Source: Bugulina stolonifera (Eukaryota; Bryozoa; Gymnolaemata; Cheilostomatida; Bugulidae). Taken from it: 64,000 nt of DNA. Each line of letters starts with the position of its first letter. The stretch's first letter is position 1. The DNA lies in the NCBI GenBank assembly GCA_935421135.1, contig OW285188.1, positions 4,392,733 to 4,456,732 of the forward strand, written 5' to 3'. Below are positions 1-12,500 of this stretch, piece after piece. A program made the translations under genes and the position numbers. The notes beneath the pieces are model-generated. The model worked only from the letters and a program-made list of their open reading frames with translations, had not been told where the DNA came from and searched no databases.

Positions 1-329
1 GAATAAACATATACATGTATATACTATACATGTGTATTAACCTGTATACTGTGTATAGTATATAAACTACTTAGAATGTTGGAGTATATATACTATATAC
101 TATATATATATACTCACATCTTACTGTTGCTTGTATTCCATGACATGTGCTATATATTCATACACTATATGCACTTGCCTAACCAACCAATGCAGTTATA
201 TGTGCGAGTCAGTTGAAATATAACTGGTCCCAGAGATAATAGTGTCTCCAAGAGCCTAGATGGCTACTCGCTTTAAGGCAAATCACATGACTACAAATCA
301 TTGAGTAAAAACATTATATAAACGGACAC
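1..329. other. Intron or low-complexity AT stretch at left edge
   Basis: Positions 1 to about 120 are alternating TA/CA steps with repeated tatac and acatgta. I saw no coding potential. It is presumably intron of the coiled-coil gene. Confidence 0.5.
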
Positions 330-552
330 CTTTTTAAGAGTAGCAATTGTCTGCTCTTGCTCCTCATTGGTTTGTAGCAGCTCCTTGTATTTCCTTTTCA
401 CCTCCTGTCCTTCTTTGTTAGTCTCACAGAGAAGTCCCGTCTCCTCTTTCAGAGTAGAGATAAAGTTCTCCTGCCTGGCATTGAGTTCTAGTGATTCACG
501 TAACTCGGCCCTCAGCGATTCAGTCAGGTCTTGTAACTTGACGATCTCTTCA
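330..552 (-). CDS. Coiled-coil gene, last exon inside the window
   Basis: This is 223 nt with acceptor ttacag and donor gtgtcc. It begins by completing a Ser codon (SEEIVKLQDLTESLRAELRE) and ends QEQTIATLKK in phase 0, so the protein continues to the left of the window. Confidence 0.85.
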
Positions 553-3500
553 CTGTAAGTATATGAATACCCACATTAGGCGTCATGGTAGTGGGTACCG
601 ACATATTGTAGAATGAGTGATATTGTGGTGAGGAGACAGCTAAACTCCTGAAAGACAATTACAACGTAGATTGTGAGATTAGACGTAGGTAAGTGCTACT
701 TATATTTATAGAGCTTGTAGATTGAATCTGAGAGCATAACATTATGGCTTATGACATTGGGGAAAATATATGACATGATGACATCACGCTTTTCTGAACT
801 TATATCACCTTTTCTCTGCGAGTTCATTGGTTAGTTTTCTGTGCTTGTTGATGGAATCTTGTCTTTCCAGCTGCGTTTTCTGATGAGTGGACAACTTTAT
901 GTCTTCTGCCTCACCTAACTTCTCCCTCAGATTCTTTACCTGTTTTAAGAGAAGATAATTCAAAATTAAGCACAGAAATCTAACGGACTAAAGTAAAAGC
1001 CGCCTTCAATTTTTGTGTTTTAGCACACAGACTTCTGTATTGTCTTTGTTCTTAGTTTATCTTGTTTTTTCTTTGCTGTTAGTACACAAACACTTGCAAT
1101 ATTTCTTTTTACAACAGCGGTAATCGAAAAAGTATCTCGTGCTAATGCTTGAAATATTAGATATGAGTTCATTCAAGCTTAGTGCTGCTGCTCTACATCA
1201 TACATGTAGGTACTTACCCACATTTGATCTGCCTGCAAAATATTTTGGTCTATAGATAAGGGAACAGACATGGTTCTAACAAACATTTGATTGCTGCTTA
1301 CAATGATGTATTAGAACTGAGAAAATTTACAAAAAAAGTTTTATCATCTAACCTGGTTATCAGCAGATAGTTGTGCTTCTTGTATCTTGTGTTCTAGCCT
1401 CATTATTTCACTCTGTAACTGCTGTTTCTCTCTGCTTGCAATAGAAAGGTCAGAGGTTAGCTGACGGTTTGTGCATCTCTGCTCCTCTGCACTGCAGTTA
1501 GCCATGTGAACTTCTGTTTCCAATTTATTTAATTTGATTAGAAGGGAATCTTTTTCAGCTGCAGCTTCCTTAGTCTGAGAGGTCAACTCCTGAAAGCGGA
1601 CAACTCCTTGTTACTGACAAAGCAAGAGAGAAGACAACTTGTGTAGCAATACAGAAATTTGTATACTGCAAATATATTGCAGAAGACTATGCGATTGTAG
1701 CTCTAGCCACAGAAGGAGGCTCCTCCTTTAATAAAGGCTTGATAAGAGGTTTATTTGAGCGCCTTTTCAGAGCTGACATAGATGGCTGACTGCTACTGTG
1801 GCTCTAGCAAAGAGGTTTGTTATAAAAGGGAATCCTGTGTTTGCAAATGTAGAAAACCCTTGGTGAATCGATGTGAGTAAGTAGTTACATGGAAGTATGC
1901 AGTACGTAATGTATGATGCAACAGAGTGCTGCCTATCAACAACCTTTATTTCCTGTTGAAGTTTCTGACATTGATTCTCCACCGAGGAGGATTTCGTTAG
2001 CTGGATCTGTTGGTCTTCTAATCTTTGTTGAACCTTCTCGGTTTGTGTCTGCAATAAATATGGGTACAAGTGCAACAGATTTAATTGGCTCATCAAGGCT
2101 AAAACTGACTAGCGATGTTCAAGCTGTTGTTCTCCGTGAATTGACAGGGCGATATAAAGTAGAGCGAAAATGCCCTGTTCACCCAATATGAAGCATGTCT
2201 AATATTTTGCGTTTTGCTCTCAATGATGCTGGCTTCTAATTGGCCAGCAAAGTTTATACCCATGCCGCACTTTTGTCTGCAAACAAACATTCCACATTGA
2301 CATGTAGTTGCTGTTATAATATGATGTCTACGTAGAAGCTGTGCGTGTATATGAAAATAATTGCCATTCTTAGTACACACTCAGACGGGAGATTGCTTTC
2401 ATGAAGGCATCATCGCTAGTGCGCGTTGTACAGTGGGAAAACGTTGTTATGTTGGTAAAGCTTGAAACCAACGTGGTGAAATTATTCGCTAGTCCGTTCC
2501 CACCTTCATTCAAATCTTAAAAGTTTCTTTGCATTAATTCGTATTAATAATCCCAAATTATGAAACACACCAACAAAGTTTAGGCCAAGGTTGTCTGTTT
2601 TAATACATTAAAGGAGAAGTTTTAGTAATGTACTATGGCATCTTTGAAGTTGGCAAAACTTCTCAGTACGTTCTGAATATCAGTACATACATACATCGTA
2701 TATCCACCTAGGCATAATAGAATAAATAGTATTGTGCTGCAAGAGGTGTTCAAAATGAACAAAAGAGGAATGAGTAAGACGGCATTTTATATAAGTTTGT
2801 CCAGTTTCTTTCCTCCTCATTTATCCAGCATCTAAGAAAAGTTATGTTTTGTTTAGAAGTTGAGACGCACCTGGGATCTAGTGAGCTGAGAGTTGAGATT
2901 TGCCCGCGCCAACTCTGATTGGTGGAGGGTGTCTTCCATTTCCCGAAGCTGTTTGCTCCATTCGTCTGCAGATCTTTCTGCTATTCTTAGCTTGTGTTCC
3001 AAAGATTTGATATCTTCACACTGTTTGCTCTCAGTCTGCTTAGCCTGAGAGAGGCCAAGGTTGGCAGTCTGACTCTCTCTGGTGACAGAGTCTAGCTTAT
3101 TCTTTAGTTCCTCCACCTGACCGTTTAGAGCTGTGTTCTGTTTGGTTAGATGGGCTATCACTGTTTTGTCCTGAAGATTGAAATGCAAAAGAGATTTAGT
3201 GAACACAGGACTCTTAAACAAACTGCAAAGAATGGGTTCAAGTTCTACTGAACAAAGAATTACTCGCTATGTAACATGATGGTGTTGTGATAAATTATGG
3301 AACTGAATCTGTTACTGAGTATCGATGTTATATAACAATACTAAGACTTTGACCAAGTCACTATGAGGAAGCTCACTGTCTAACTCAACCGTCGTGGGTA
3401 GATTGTACAGCAGACAGCAGACAGCAGACAGACATAAGATTAACTGATGCTGACTACCGACTTACTGGAGAGCCACAGGACGCACTGAAATCACCAAAAC

Positions 3501-6500
3501 TGATCCTCACAGCTATATTTTGGAATTTGTATACTTTTAAAAACTCTCTCTAATGCTCTGCTAAGTGTCAGTGCAGGGCAAAGAAAAAAAGTAATGTTCA
3601 CATTATTTTGCTCAAGTCTAAGTAGAAAAGGAGAGTGCTAGGAAGGGAGAGATTAATTACAAGTGACTTATTTTTGTTGGAATTCAACTAAAAGCTCACC
3701 AAAATTAAACAGATGTTTTGTACTATTTGTGCTAAACAGATCTGGTTCCATGGTTTACCAGAAGCTAAAGAAAGAAAATAATAGTGATGATCAGCTTAAA
3801 CTTGAGTATATTGTTATTACTCTTAAGCCGATACCAAAATTTTAAAATCACTAGGACAAGAATAGAGCAGGGATGTAGTAAGAAAGAAATAATTAAGTTT
3901 ACCACATGATTTTCCTCAAGCTCCTGAAATACAATATGTGATATAAATAATATAGCCTACATGTAATACAATTCCAACATTTTGTAGAAAAACAATTTTT
4001 TCTTAAAAAGAAATAGATTTCTTCGTCAAAATAATGGTCTGTGTTTTGAGAATTCGTTTGCTTCTATTCTATCACAACATGCAGTGCTCAGTTAGAATGC
4101 TAGCTGTCACAAGGTTATACTGAATGAGTACATGTCTTCATAACCAAACTTTTAGTCACAGATAATACACAAATACACTGACTCCAGATAATATGAGACG
4201 TATTATATTCAGCAAAAAACCTGAGTGTGTGAATAAGCAAAGGAGAGATCGCTATGGGCAAGTAAGCTCACTGGCTGATGGTAGCCAACACGGTGAACAA
4301 ACTTGAACCGCTCATTCAGTAGGAGGTGAAAGTGCTGAACAAGTCTCTTTTAACTAGGTGACTCACCACTTGGCAAGCTGCCATATTAGACTCCATACTG
4401 CTTAACTGCTGCTTTAGTTGGTAACTCTCTTGAACTGCGTTCTTCAGAAGTGAGTTTTCTTGTTCCAGTTTGTCCTTTTCTTGTTTCTTTTCATTGTTTT
4501 CACATTTCATGGCTGATATTCTATTATTTAGTGCTTCAACCTAAAATTAAAATATTTTGTGTGGTGCTGAATGATTTTATGTTACTAACAAGTTGCAGAA
4601 AGAATTGTAGCGTGTGAAGAGGGCACTGTATAACTGAAGGTAATATAATTTTCACAGCTTATGCAATAAAGTAGTTTCAGAACAATATGTGACCCAGGCA
4701 CCCATTTTCGGACATCGTGTGCGTGTAGTCCTCGGATTAGTATAGCTACCAAAATGAGCAGAGGAAGAGCGAAAACCTGAACAACCATTTCCAGATTAGA
4801 CTTGTGTCTCATTTGTTTAATCTGAAAATGGTTGCCCTTACTTTTCAAGATGACGACATTTACAAGGGGAGTTCAAAGCGAATATAATTTACTAATAAAA
4901 ACTAAATTTTGTTGGTCTGCAATAATTTGCGTAGCAATATTATATTATGTTGCATGGATTCTATAGGTTCAATATTATTTAGAGCAAAGTGAGCTACAAA
5001 TATGATATAAAGTAGGCCTACTTCTTCCTGGAGAGTGTTTCTTAGTTCTTTAGCTGTATTCAAGTCTTCTACCATCTTGGCTTCTGCATTGCTGTAATAC
5101 CACCAAGCTTATATATTGTAATGATTTCTGCGATTTGGTGCGGTCGTCCTTGGACGACTATCGACCCAGAAATGAAGTGCCTATGAGTGGTAATAGGACT
5201 TCGCATTACATGAAAGATCGAGCGGTCTCAGTAGCCCAATAACTACCAAAGACGACCCATCTGGTCCCAAGTCTGACCTTCAGACTATACGTTGAAAGAG
5301 AGTGATCCGACCTAGTAGGCAGTTCGCTAAGCGAATGACCTGACAAAAGGAAGTGAAAGTCTCTGTATCAAGTATAGATGTGTCTTTATTAAAAGCCAAG
5401 TGAAGACTGAGACAATGAACAGTAAAACAGTGCCCTTTATATAGTATAAGGACTTCCGGCCGACGTAAGGTCGGGAAAAGACGACGTGTGGTCGTCCGGA
5501 AGTTGCGCAACAAGATGGCCGCCGGAAGCCCGACGGCCGACCCAAAATAGGTCGGGTTATACAAAAGTTGCTTATAATGGTCCAATTCATGTACAAAATG
5601 AATATCAATGGATTCTGAGAGGTCGGGCCTCTGTACATGGGTATAAAAGGCATAAAAGACTTAGTAATAATCATGTAACCATATACAATAGTATAAGAGT
5701 ACAATACATGAATAAGTAACGGGTATAAACACATGGAGACACGTATATAGACAGTAATTAATGGTTTAACATGCAATGCAATTGAATATAAGTATACGAA
5801 CAGCTAATTATGAGAGTGTGAGTGTCAGATGAGTAGTGCTGTAACAACTACTAGGCACTTAGGGTGCGGTGGAGCTTCGTCCGGTAGTTGGAGTCGTATA
5901 CAAATGTCCTGTACCATTACAATATATCAATGTACATACAAGTACAAGTTGGCATACGTCAGCATACTTACAGTACAGTGTATAATGTATGCTTACATAA
6001 TACTGCATTCAACAATGTACGTACATGTGTGCCAGTCTGTTCCGCCATCTTTAGCTGCTTCCATAACCATAGCAATTCAATGAAACAATATGTACATACC
6101 GTAGGTTTTCTATAGTAGTGTGGAGTTGTCTATTCTCTTCAGTTACTTGGTCTGCTTGTAGTGCTTTCCCTGTATATTCCTGTACACTTCTAGCATATAT
6201 ATCTCGTTGTGTTTGTAACAGCTGCACCATTTGCTCACTTTCTGCATTGTCCTGATTTATACGTCTGTTGAGCAAGGTCAATCTACAAAAGACACGTTAT
6301 TTCATAAAGAGGCTACACCACAACGTAAGCGTTAATGCAATATAGAAAAACTAAGGTTTCGTTTGATTGGTGACGGTGCTAAAACGAGTAGTTTAGTAGT
6401 TTAGTTTTTGGCGGTGAAAAAACACGTAATGTTATGGTATACATGTAACACAGTATATACATATACATATGTTATGGTATACAAGTCATGTACAGTATAT

Positions 6501-9500
6501 ACATATACATATGTTATGGTATACATGTACCAGTATATACATATACTTATGTTATGATATACATATACAGTATATACATATACATATGTTATGGTATACA
6601 TGTACAGTATATACATATACATATGTTATGGTATACATGTACAGTATATACAGTATATACACGATTGAGTTCTGTACTCAAAATAGTTATGAAGGAATTT
6701 TCTGACCACTAGCTTTATGAGATTCCTGCTGCCGCTGACTTTGCTGCAAATATGTAGTATTGGCACAACTTACTTCTATTTGTGTATTGACACTTAGCAC
6801 ACTGCGATACTTTCATAGCATGCACTTATGGATATGTTACACTACATGTAGATATAGACAAACCTTTGGTTTTCCTCTTGCAGTTGTTTGTATTTATCAT
6901 ATTCTATTCTCTTGGCTTCCTGTTCGATTAACAGAACCTTCATCTGAAAAATGAGGCCAAGAAATGAGCAATTTTAATCTCTGTGAAGTTTTAACAAGAA
7001 CCAAGTATCCTACATGGTTGCTAAATAATACCAAAGGTTGATAATTGTTCTAATGTATAATACTATACAGGTTTCATGAGTCTGCCATTAGGATGATAAA
7101 ACCTGTTTTTGATCCATTTGTGAAGCCCTTCCTATAAATCCAGCGATTGTCAGACTTCCTCCCATTTACTGGGCATGTTTGTCTCATTAGTAACCAGGCT
7201 ACTCTTCTGAGTAGAGGCATGGACATTTTATATGTCGTCTAGAATCTGCACACAAGACCTCTGGTATTTTAGATACCCATTTGAACAGACCAGCACACTA
7301 GGTTCAAAATTTTCTCAAACTTTTGCCAGTAATAGCCCAACTGAAATTTGAAGCCACAAAAATCAGATAAAAGCTCCTGTGATTAGAAAACTTAAAACAT
7401 TTGTGATCTTTGACATGCATCCACACCTGACTATCATATTCTGCCATTTTCCTTGACATTGTTGCAATTTCTTCGTCCTTCTTTTGCACGGAACTCTCAG
7501 CGCTCTCATACTTCTCTTTCCATAGTTTTATTCCAGATTCAAGCTGAGTGATTTGCTGAGAAGACAATTCCTGTGACGCATTCAACCTCTGTAATGTACA
7601 TTATGAGCTTGCATACCGTAGGAATTTAATGTAGGCTAAAATCTAAGGCATCAATAAGCCATAAATACAGGTAGAGAAGGTAAAGCATACATATAACTTA
7701 TATTGTTAAACTGAGATACAATTTGTATATATGTGTAATGTAGCATCTCTCAGTCTTCCTCTGTCTGAACATACAAGCTGAGAGTTGAGAGATGCTAAAA
7801 ATATGTCATTGTCTATGTCTAGTAGTATACACACAACAAATAATATGCAAGTGTTCTTATTTACGTTGTGTGTATAATATATTGTTAATATACAGATGTT
7901 CGTATATGTATTATTAACAACACATACAGCATGTACATGTGATTTTATGTCCATGTCTGTTAAGGTATACACATGTAAATTGCATGAGTTGTTGTGAATT
8001 ACCTGATTTAGACTGACTATTTTGTCTTCTAACGTGTTATTATTCCTTGCGTGTTCCCGGAGGTCATCTTGGAGTTTATCTATTTCCTGTTTTAGCTCCC
8101 TCTTCTCTTGTGAAAACTGTTTGCTGGAATACTCTTTTTCCTAAGTCACATGAAACAGATATGAAGTAAGATACGCTGACTTATTCATGCCATAATAAGT
8201 GCTAGTTCTTCCTGAGCAGAATGAATAGTAGACGACCAATAAACATCCTTATATGTAGGCAGTGGATCTACTACAGCACATGTCATAGTGCAAGTGTAAA
8301 CACAATGAATACAGAAATACAAGATATTTGCTCCCACAGATGTTTGGAGAAAGTAAACTGAGGAGAAGGTAAACATCTATCAAATTGTAGGACAAATGAC
8401 ACAACTCTTGGCTCGTACCATTCTAGTATGTCTTAGAATTTCTAATGGGCTTACAGTTTGTAGCTTTGTTAGCTCTATATGGGTGGTTCGGTATTGGCCT
8501 TCCAACTTCTGTTTAGCCTCAGATTCCTTCGCTAATTCCGATTTTGTTTGAGACATATTCTCTTCGAACCTATTAAGCTGTTCTTTTGTTCTGGTTAGCT
8601 CTAAGGACAGGTTCTCTCCAACCTGTGAATTGATAACATGCAGTAGAAATTCGAATTGTTACTGTTTAATACAATGTAAAAGTCACTCTAGTTACATTGC
8701 CTGACACTTACATAGTTACAGGATCAAATAATGAGTTGACAAACCTTTTGTGAACCGATTAGTTCATCTTTAAGCTGATGGTTAGTGTCTGTCAGCTGAG
8801 ATATAGACTTATCTTTTATTTCCATCTCATGCGTATATTTACGGGAGGTTAACTGTAGCCCTTGTACTTCCTACCCATATACATGTACATGTATATAGTA
8901 ATAGAGATATAGATTATAATTTATGTACTACTAAATACCATTGAGATGGAAAACAGATTGAGAAGTCAATAATTTATCCACCCAGAAGTAATTACCGGGC
9001 AGATATTGCACTGTTAGTGACATATAGATTAAATTGAAGACCTAATAGATTTCTGTTACCAATTACTATGATGAACTTCTGACACAGGTGACTACCAACC
9101 TCTTGTAGCTGTTTGTTCAGCAAGGTAACACTTTCAATCTTAGTGTGGAGGTCTATTTGTTCCTGATATAATCTTTCCTTATCAGAAGTCACTATAGCCA
9201 CTCTAGATCTCAAATCAGTCATGGTGTCTTGTTGCTCTCTGTCTTTAGATCTCAATGTCTCATTATCCTAAAATATGGAATACATATTCAGCAGGGTATT
9301 CAGCAGACGTATGCAATACATGTAGATACAAGCAGAGAATGCAGCCTGTTGCATTTTGCCAAGTGAAAGTTGGTGCTTTCAATGTACCTGCTGTGCTATC
9401 CCTCAACAACCTGGAGTCTATTCAGACAAATTTGAAATACAGAAGACAGATGAGAATTGAAAAAGAAGTTCATTATAGCTCACAAAGGATATTGTTTTAA

Positions 9501-12500
9501 AGTTTTCATGCCATCAATACTTGTACATGTATCTTGCTACCTACCTGTATCTTACTTATTGGCTGACTGTGTTATTATGCCTGAATCTTTAATTTGATTA
9601 AACCTTCTATTGCCTTAGTTCTTTACCTTGAGCAACTCTGTTTCCCTTGCTTGTAGGCCCTCCAATTTGTGAGTTAAACTGTTTACCTTGACTTTCATCT
9701 CTGACACTATGTCTTGGGACTGTCTCAGTGACTTCTGCATATTCTCATTTTCCTACTCAATTAGACACACTTCCATGTTTATCAATTTAGAACTCCACAA
9801 GTACAAGACAATAAATAATTCTAAAACATGCTGTTAAAATTTCTACTGTAAAACCTGATTTGCATGAGCTTTCCTGGATAGTAGTGGATTCACAGTGTAA
9901 GGAAACTGTTGAGGTGTTGTCTGCTAGTTGCATAGTTGATTATTGTATTCTAACCTCTTTCCAATGCTTAGTCTCTCTTCTTTGTGAATCCATCTGAGAT
10001 TTATACGCCTCCTTCTCTTCAAGAGCTGTATTTATCTCCGTACGTAAACATTGAACTTCAGTATGAATAGAGTGCTCTACCTAAAAATATACAGATACAG
10101 TATAAGTCAGATGACTTGAGTGGCTCCATAGTTGTACACTTGTGGTCATACACAGTTGAAGATGACAGATGGTATGATATAATCAAAGCTCCAGCATTGG
10201 AGAGAATTGGGCGATAGCATATTTCCACTCATGGTATGAAAACTCAGTCACTCATATAGATATTTGCTTAAAAGCAATTATTATTACTGATAGATCGATT
10301 TCACCCCTTTTATCACAACAAATCTTTGTGTGCTGATACCTGTAGCCAACTTTAATTCTATTTAGCATTAGTTATTCAACCTAATGATTTTTGGCTAAGA
10401 TGGGGCTAGGGAGATTTGGCCAGCTAACTGCGTCAACTTCTGCTCAGCTATCGGAGTGCAGGCAGCCTAACTTGGGATGCTACTAACTATATGTACATTA
10501 TTAGCTCGAACATGTGCATGCAATTTTGATTTAACCAAATGGCTATGTACCACTGCATGCGCTGTGCTGTATTTAGAATCATGTTTGTCGGCTGGTTTAA
10601 GCTATCCCTACACTACTGTCTCTCTACATCACACAGAGCTTCAGCCTGTGGACTCCCCAGTTAAGTAATTGTGCAGGTGTGACCTCATTTTCACATTAGA
10701 ACACTTTCTAACGATTACTTTGACACACGCAGTCAAGGATACATGTAGCCTAAGTTTCAGACACACCAAGACATGGTTAGAGCTGGTGAGGATATGACTC
10801 ATCAAGAAGTGCATTTTAGTTTTTGTGAACACTAGATATACTTACTATCCAATCTTCAATGTCACTCTAAAGATAAGGTTCAGGCAATGTATACAGGACG
10901 GTGTAATAGCAATAGAACAGAAGCTGTTATACATCCATGTATAGGCTCTACGTATATGGAAAGGTTTCAGCATCAAGTAATGCAACATTGGTATAAATTT
11001 TATATTTTAATAAACCATAGCCTAACACATTATCCTTGTCAGAAATTCAAAAAAGGAAGAATAGTAACGCAAGGCAAAGCAATATTATTGTTTGAAGTTT
11101 TCTCTACATTATTGCATTCAAGTTTCCGTCACTTTTCCCGTGACCAAAAGCAATGCCCACGGTCAAGTAAGTGCAGTTATGGGAGAGTTTTCACTTCAGT
11201 ACAAACCTTGTGGAGTTTCTTATTCTCTTCTTCTACAAGTTCTACAGTAGTGGAAAGCTGATCTACTAACTCCCTCCTTCTGGCATGGTCTGCCTCCAGA
11301 AGTTGGAAATCCGTAGCCATGTTCCTCAGAGCTCCTTCCAGTTCTTTGATTCTGTAACATGCATTTGCATAAACAGAGAATTTTTAGTGTTTGGCTCTAA
11401 TAATATTACATCCTACGAAGAGCAAGGTGGCCATAATAAGAGGGGTGCCTCGTGTGCAGTTCGCTCAGAGCATGTCTACTGCTCACTGGTGAAACTTCCT
11501 TTTTTTAAGGTTGCTGAGCTGGTGTAGTGGTAGCATGTTCTGTTCACTGTGCTCGGTGATGAGGTGCCGTAGAGGCCCCGGGTTCAAGCCCCAGTCAGGA
11601 ACTGGTATTTTCATGGATTTGAAACAAGTCTCCGACTGCTCAAAAATAAATTCCTTGCTAATAATACACCATTATATACAAAGAAAGACCAAACCCCCCA
11701 ATAATTTTACATGTATTATTCTTAGTTGGTGACTTCAGCTATAACTTTGTCATGTGCCAATACAAAATATTTGTCACAAATGGTGATCACAGCCACAAGA
11801 ATTGAGCAACCATCAACCCAACCAGTCTCTAAGTAGCGCTAACCATTTGAAATTAATTACACAGTCACCTGTCTTGCAATGTCAAGAGCATGCACTCACC
11901 TGTCCTGCAATGCCAGTTGCACATCAATGTCACGCACTCTCAGATCATTCAACTCCTGTTTCTGCTGCTCAGTTTGGGCAAGCTGTCGGAGTAGTTTACT
12001 CTCATTAGCTTTCAGCTCTTCCACCTGGTAACTGCTAGAGTGGTAGTCTGTTTCCATCTTGGATAATCTTGTGGATTGTAGCTACATTACAAACAGTATG
12101 TATATTAAATATAAATACGTTGTACACAGATATTTTTTATGACTTGTGTAGCCTTGATCCTGATGCTTCAATCTTATATCAGGTGATGGAACGGAGGGTA
12201 TCTATGTACAGACACTGAAGTATTGAAACACGTTGTGTTAGGATCATGTTATTCTCTACCATAGCATAGAATTAGATATATTATGTATCAAATACATGCA
12301 GTATTAAAACTATACTAATGCATGCAATGTACAAAAATATCAATGTGTTGTGGGATTGATTTCACAGCAGCGGGTGGCCAATGTATTCCCACAATTGGGG
12401 AAATTTCAAAGCAAATCTACAAAGAGCAAGATGCTCCTAAACACAAGATTTCTGTTCTCGAGATATTGCTCTGCACTCATGCCAGTGTATCTATGTATAA

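Noticed and set aside
5327..5776. 149-codon minus-strand ORF and its match at 46433-46780
   Set aside because: They share sequence because both are copies of the family A LTR. They cover TATA and poly(A) signals, so are not coding.
9255..9500. 81-codon plus-strand ORF
   Set aside because: Lies in the intron between two coiled-coil exons, with no splice sites or conserved features.
11511..11600. Functional tRNA gene
   Set aside because: A and B boxes are present, but acceptor and anticodon stems do not pair, and the unit is repeated at 18128 with a non-tRNA tail, so it is a SINE.
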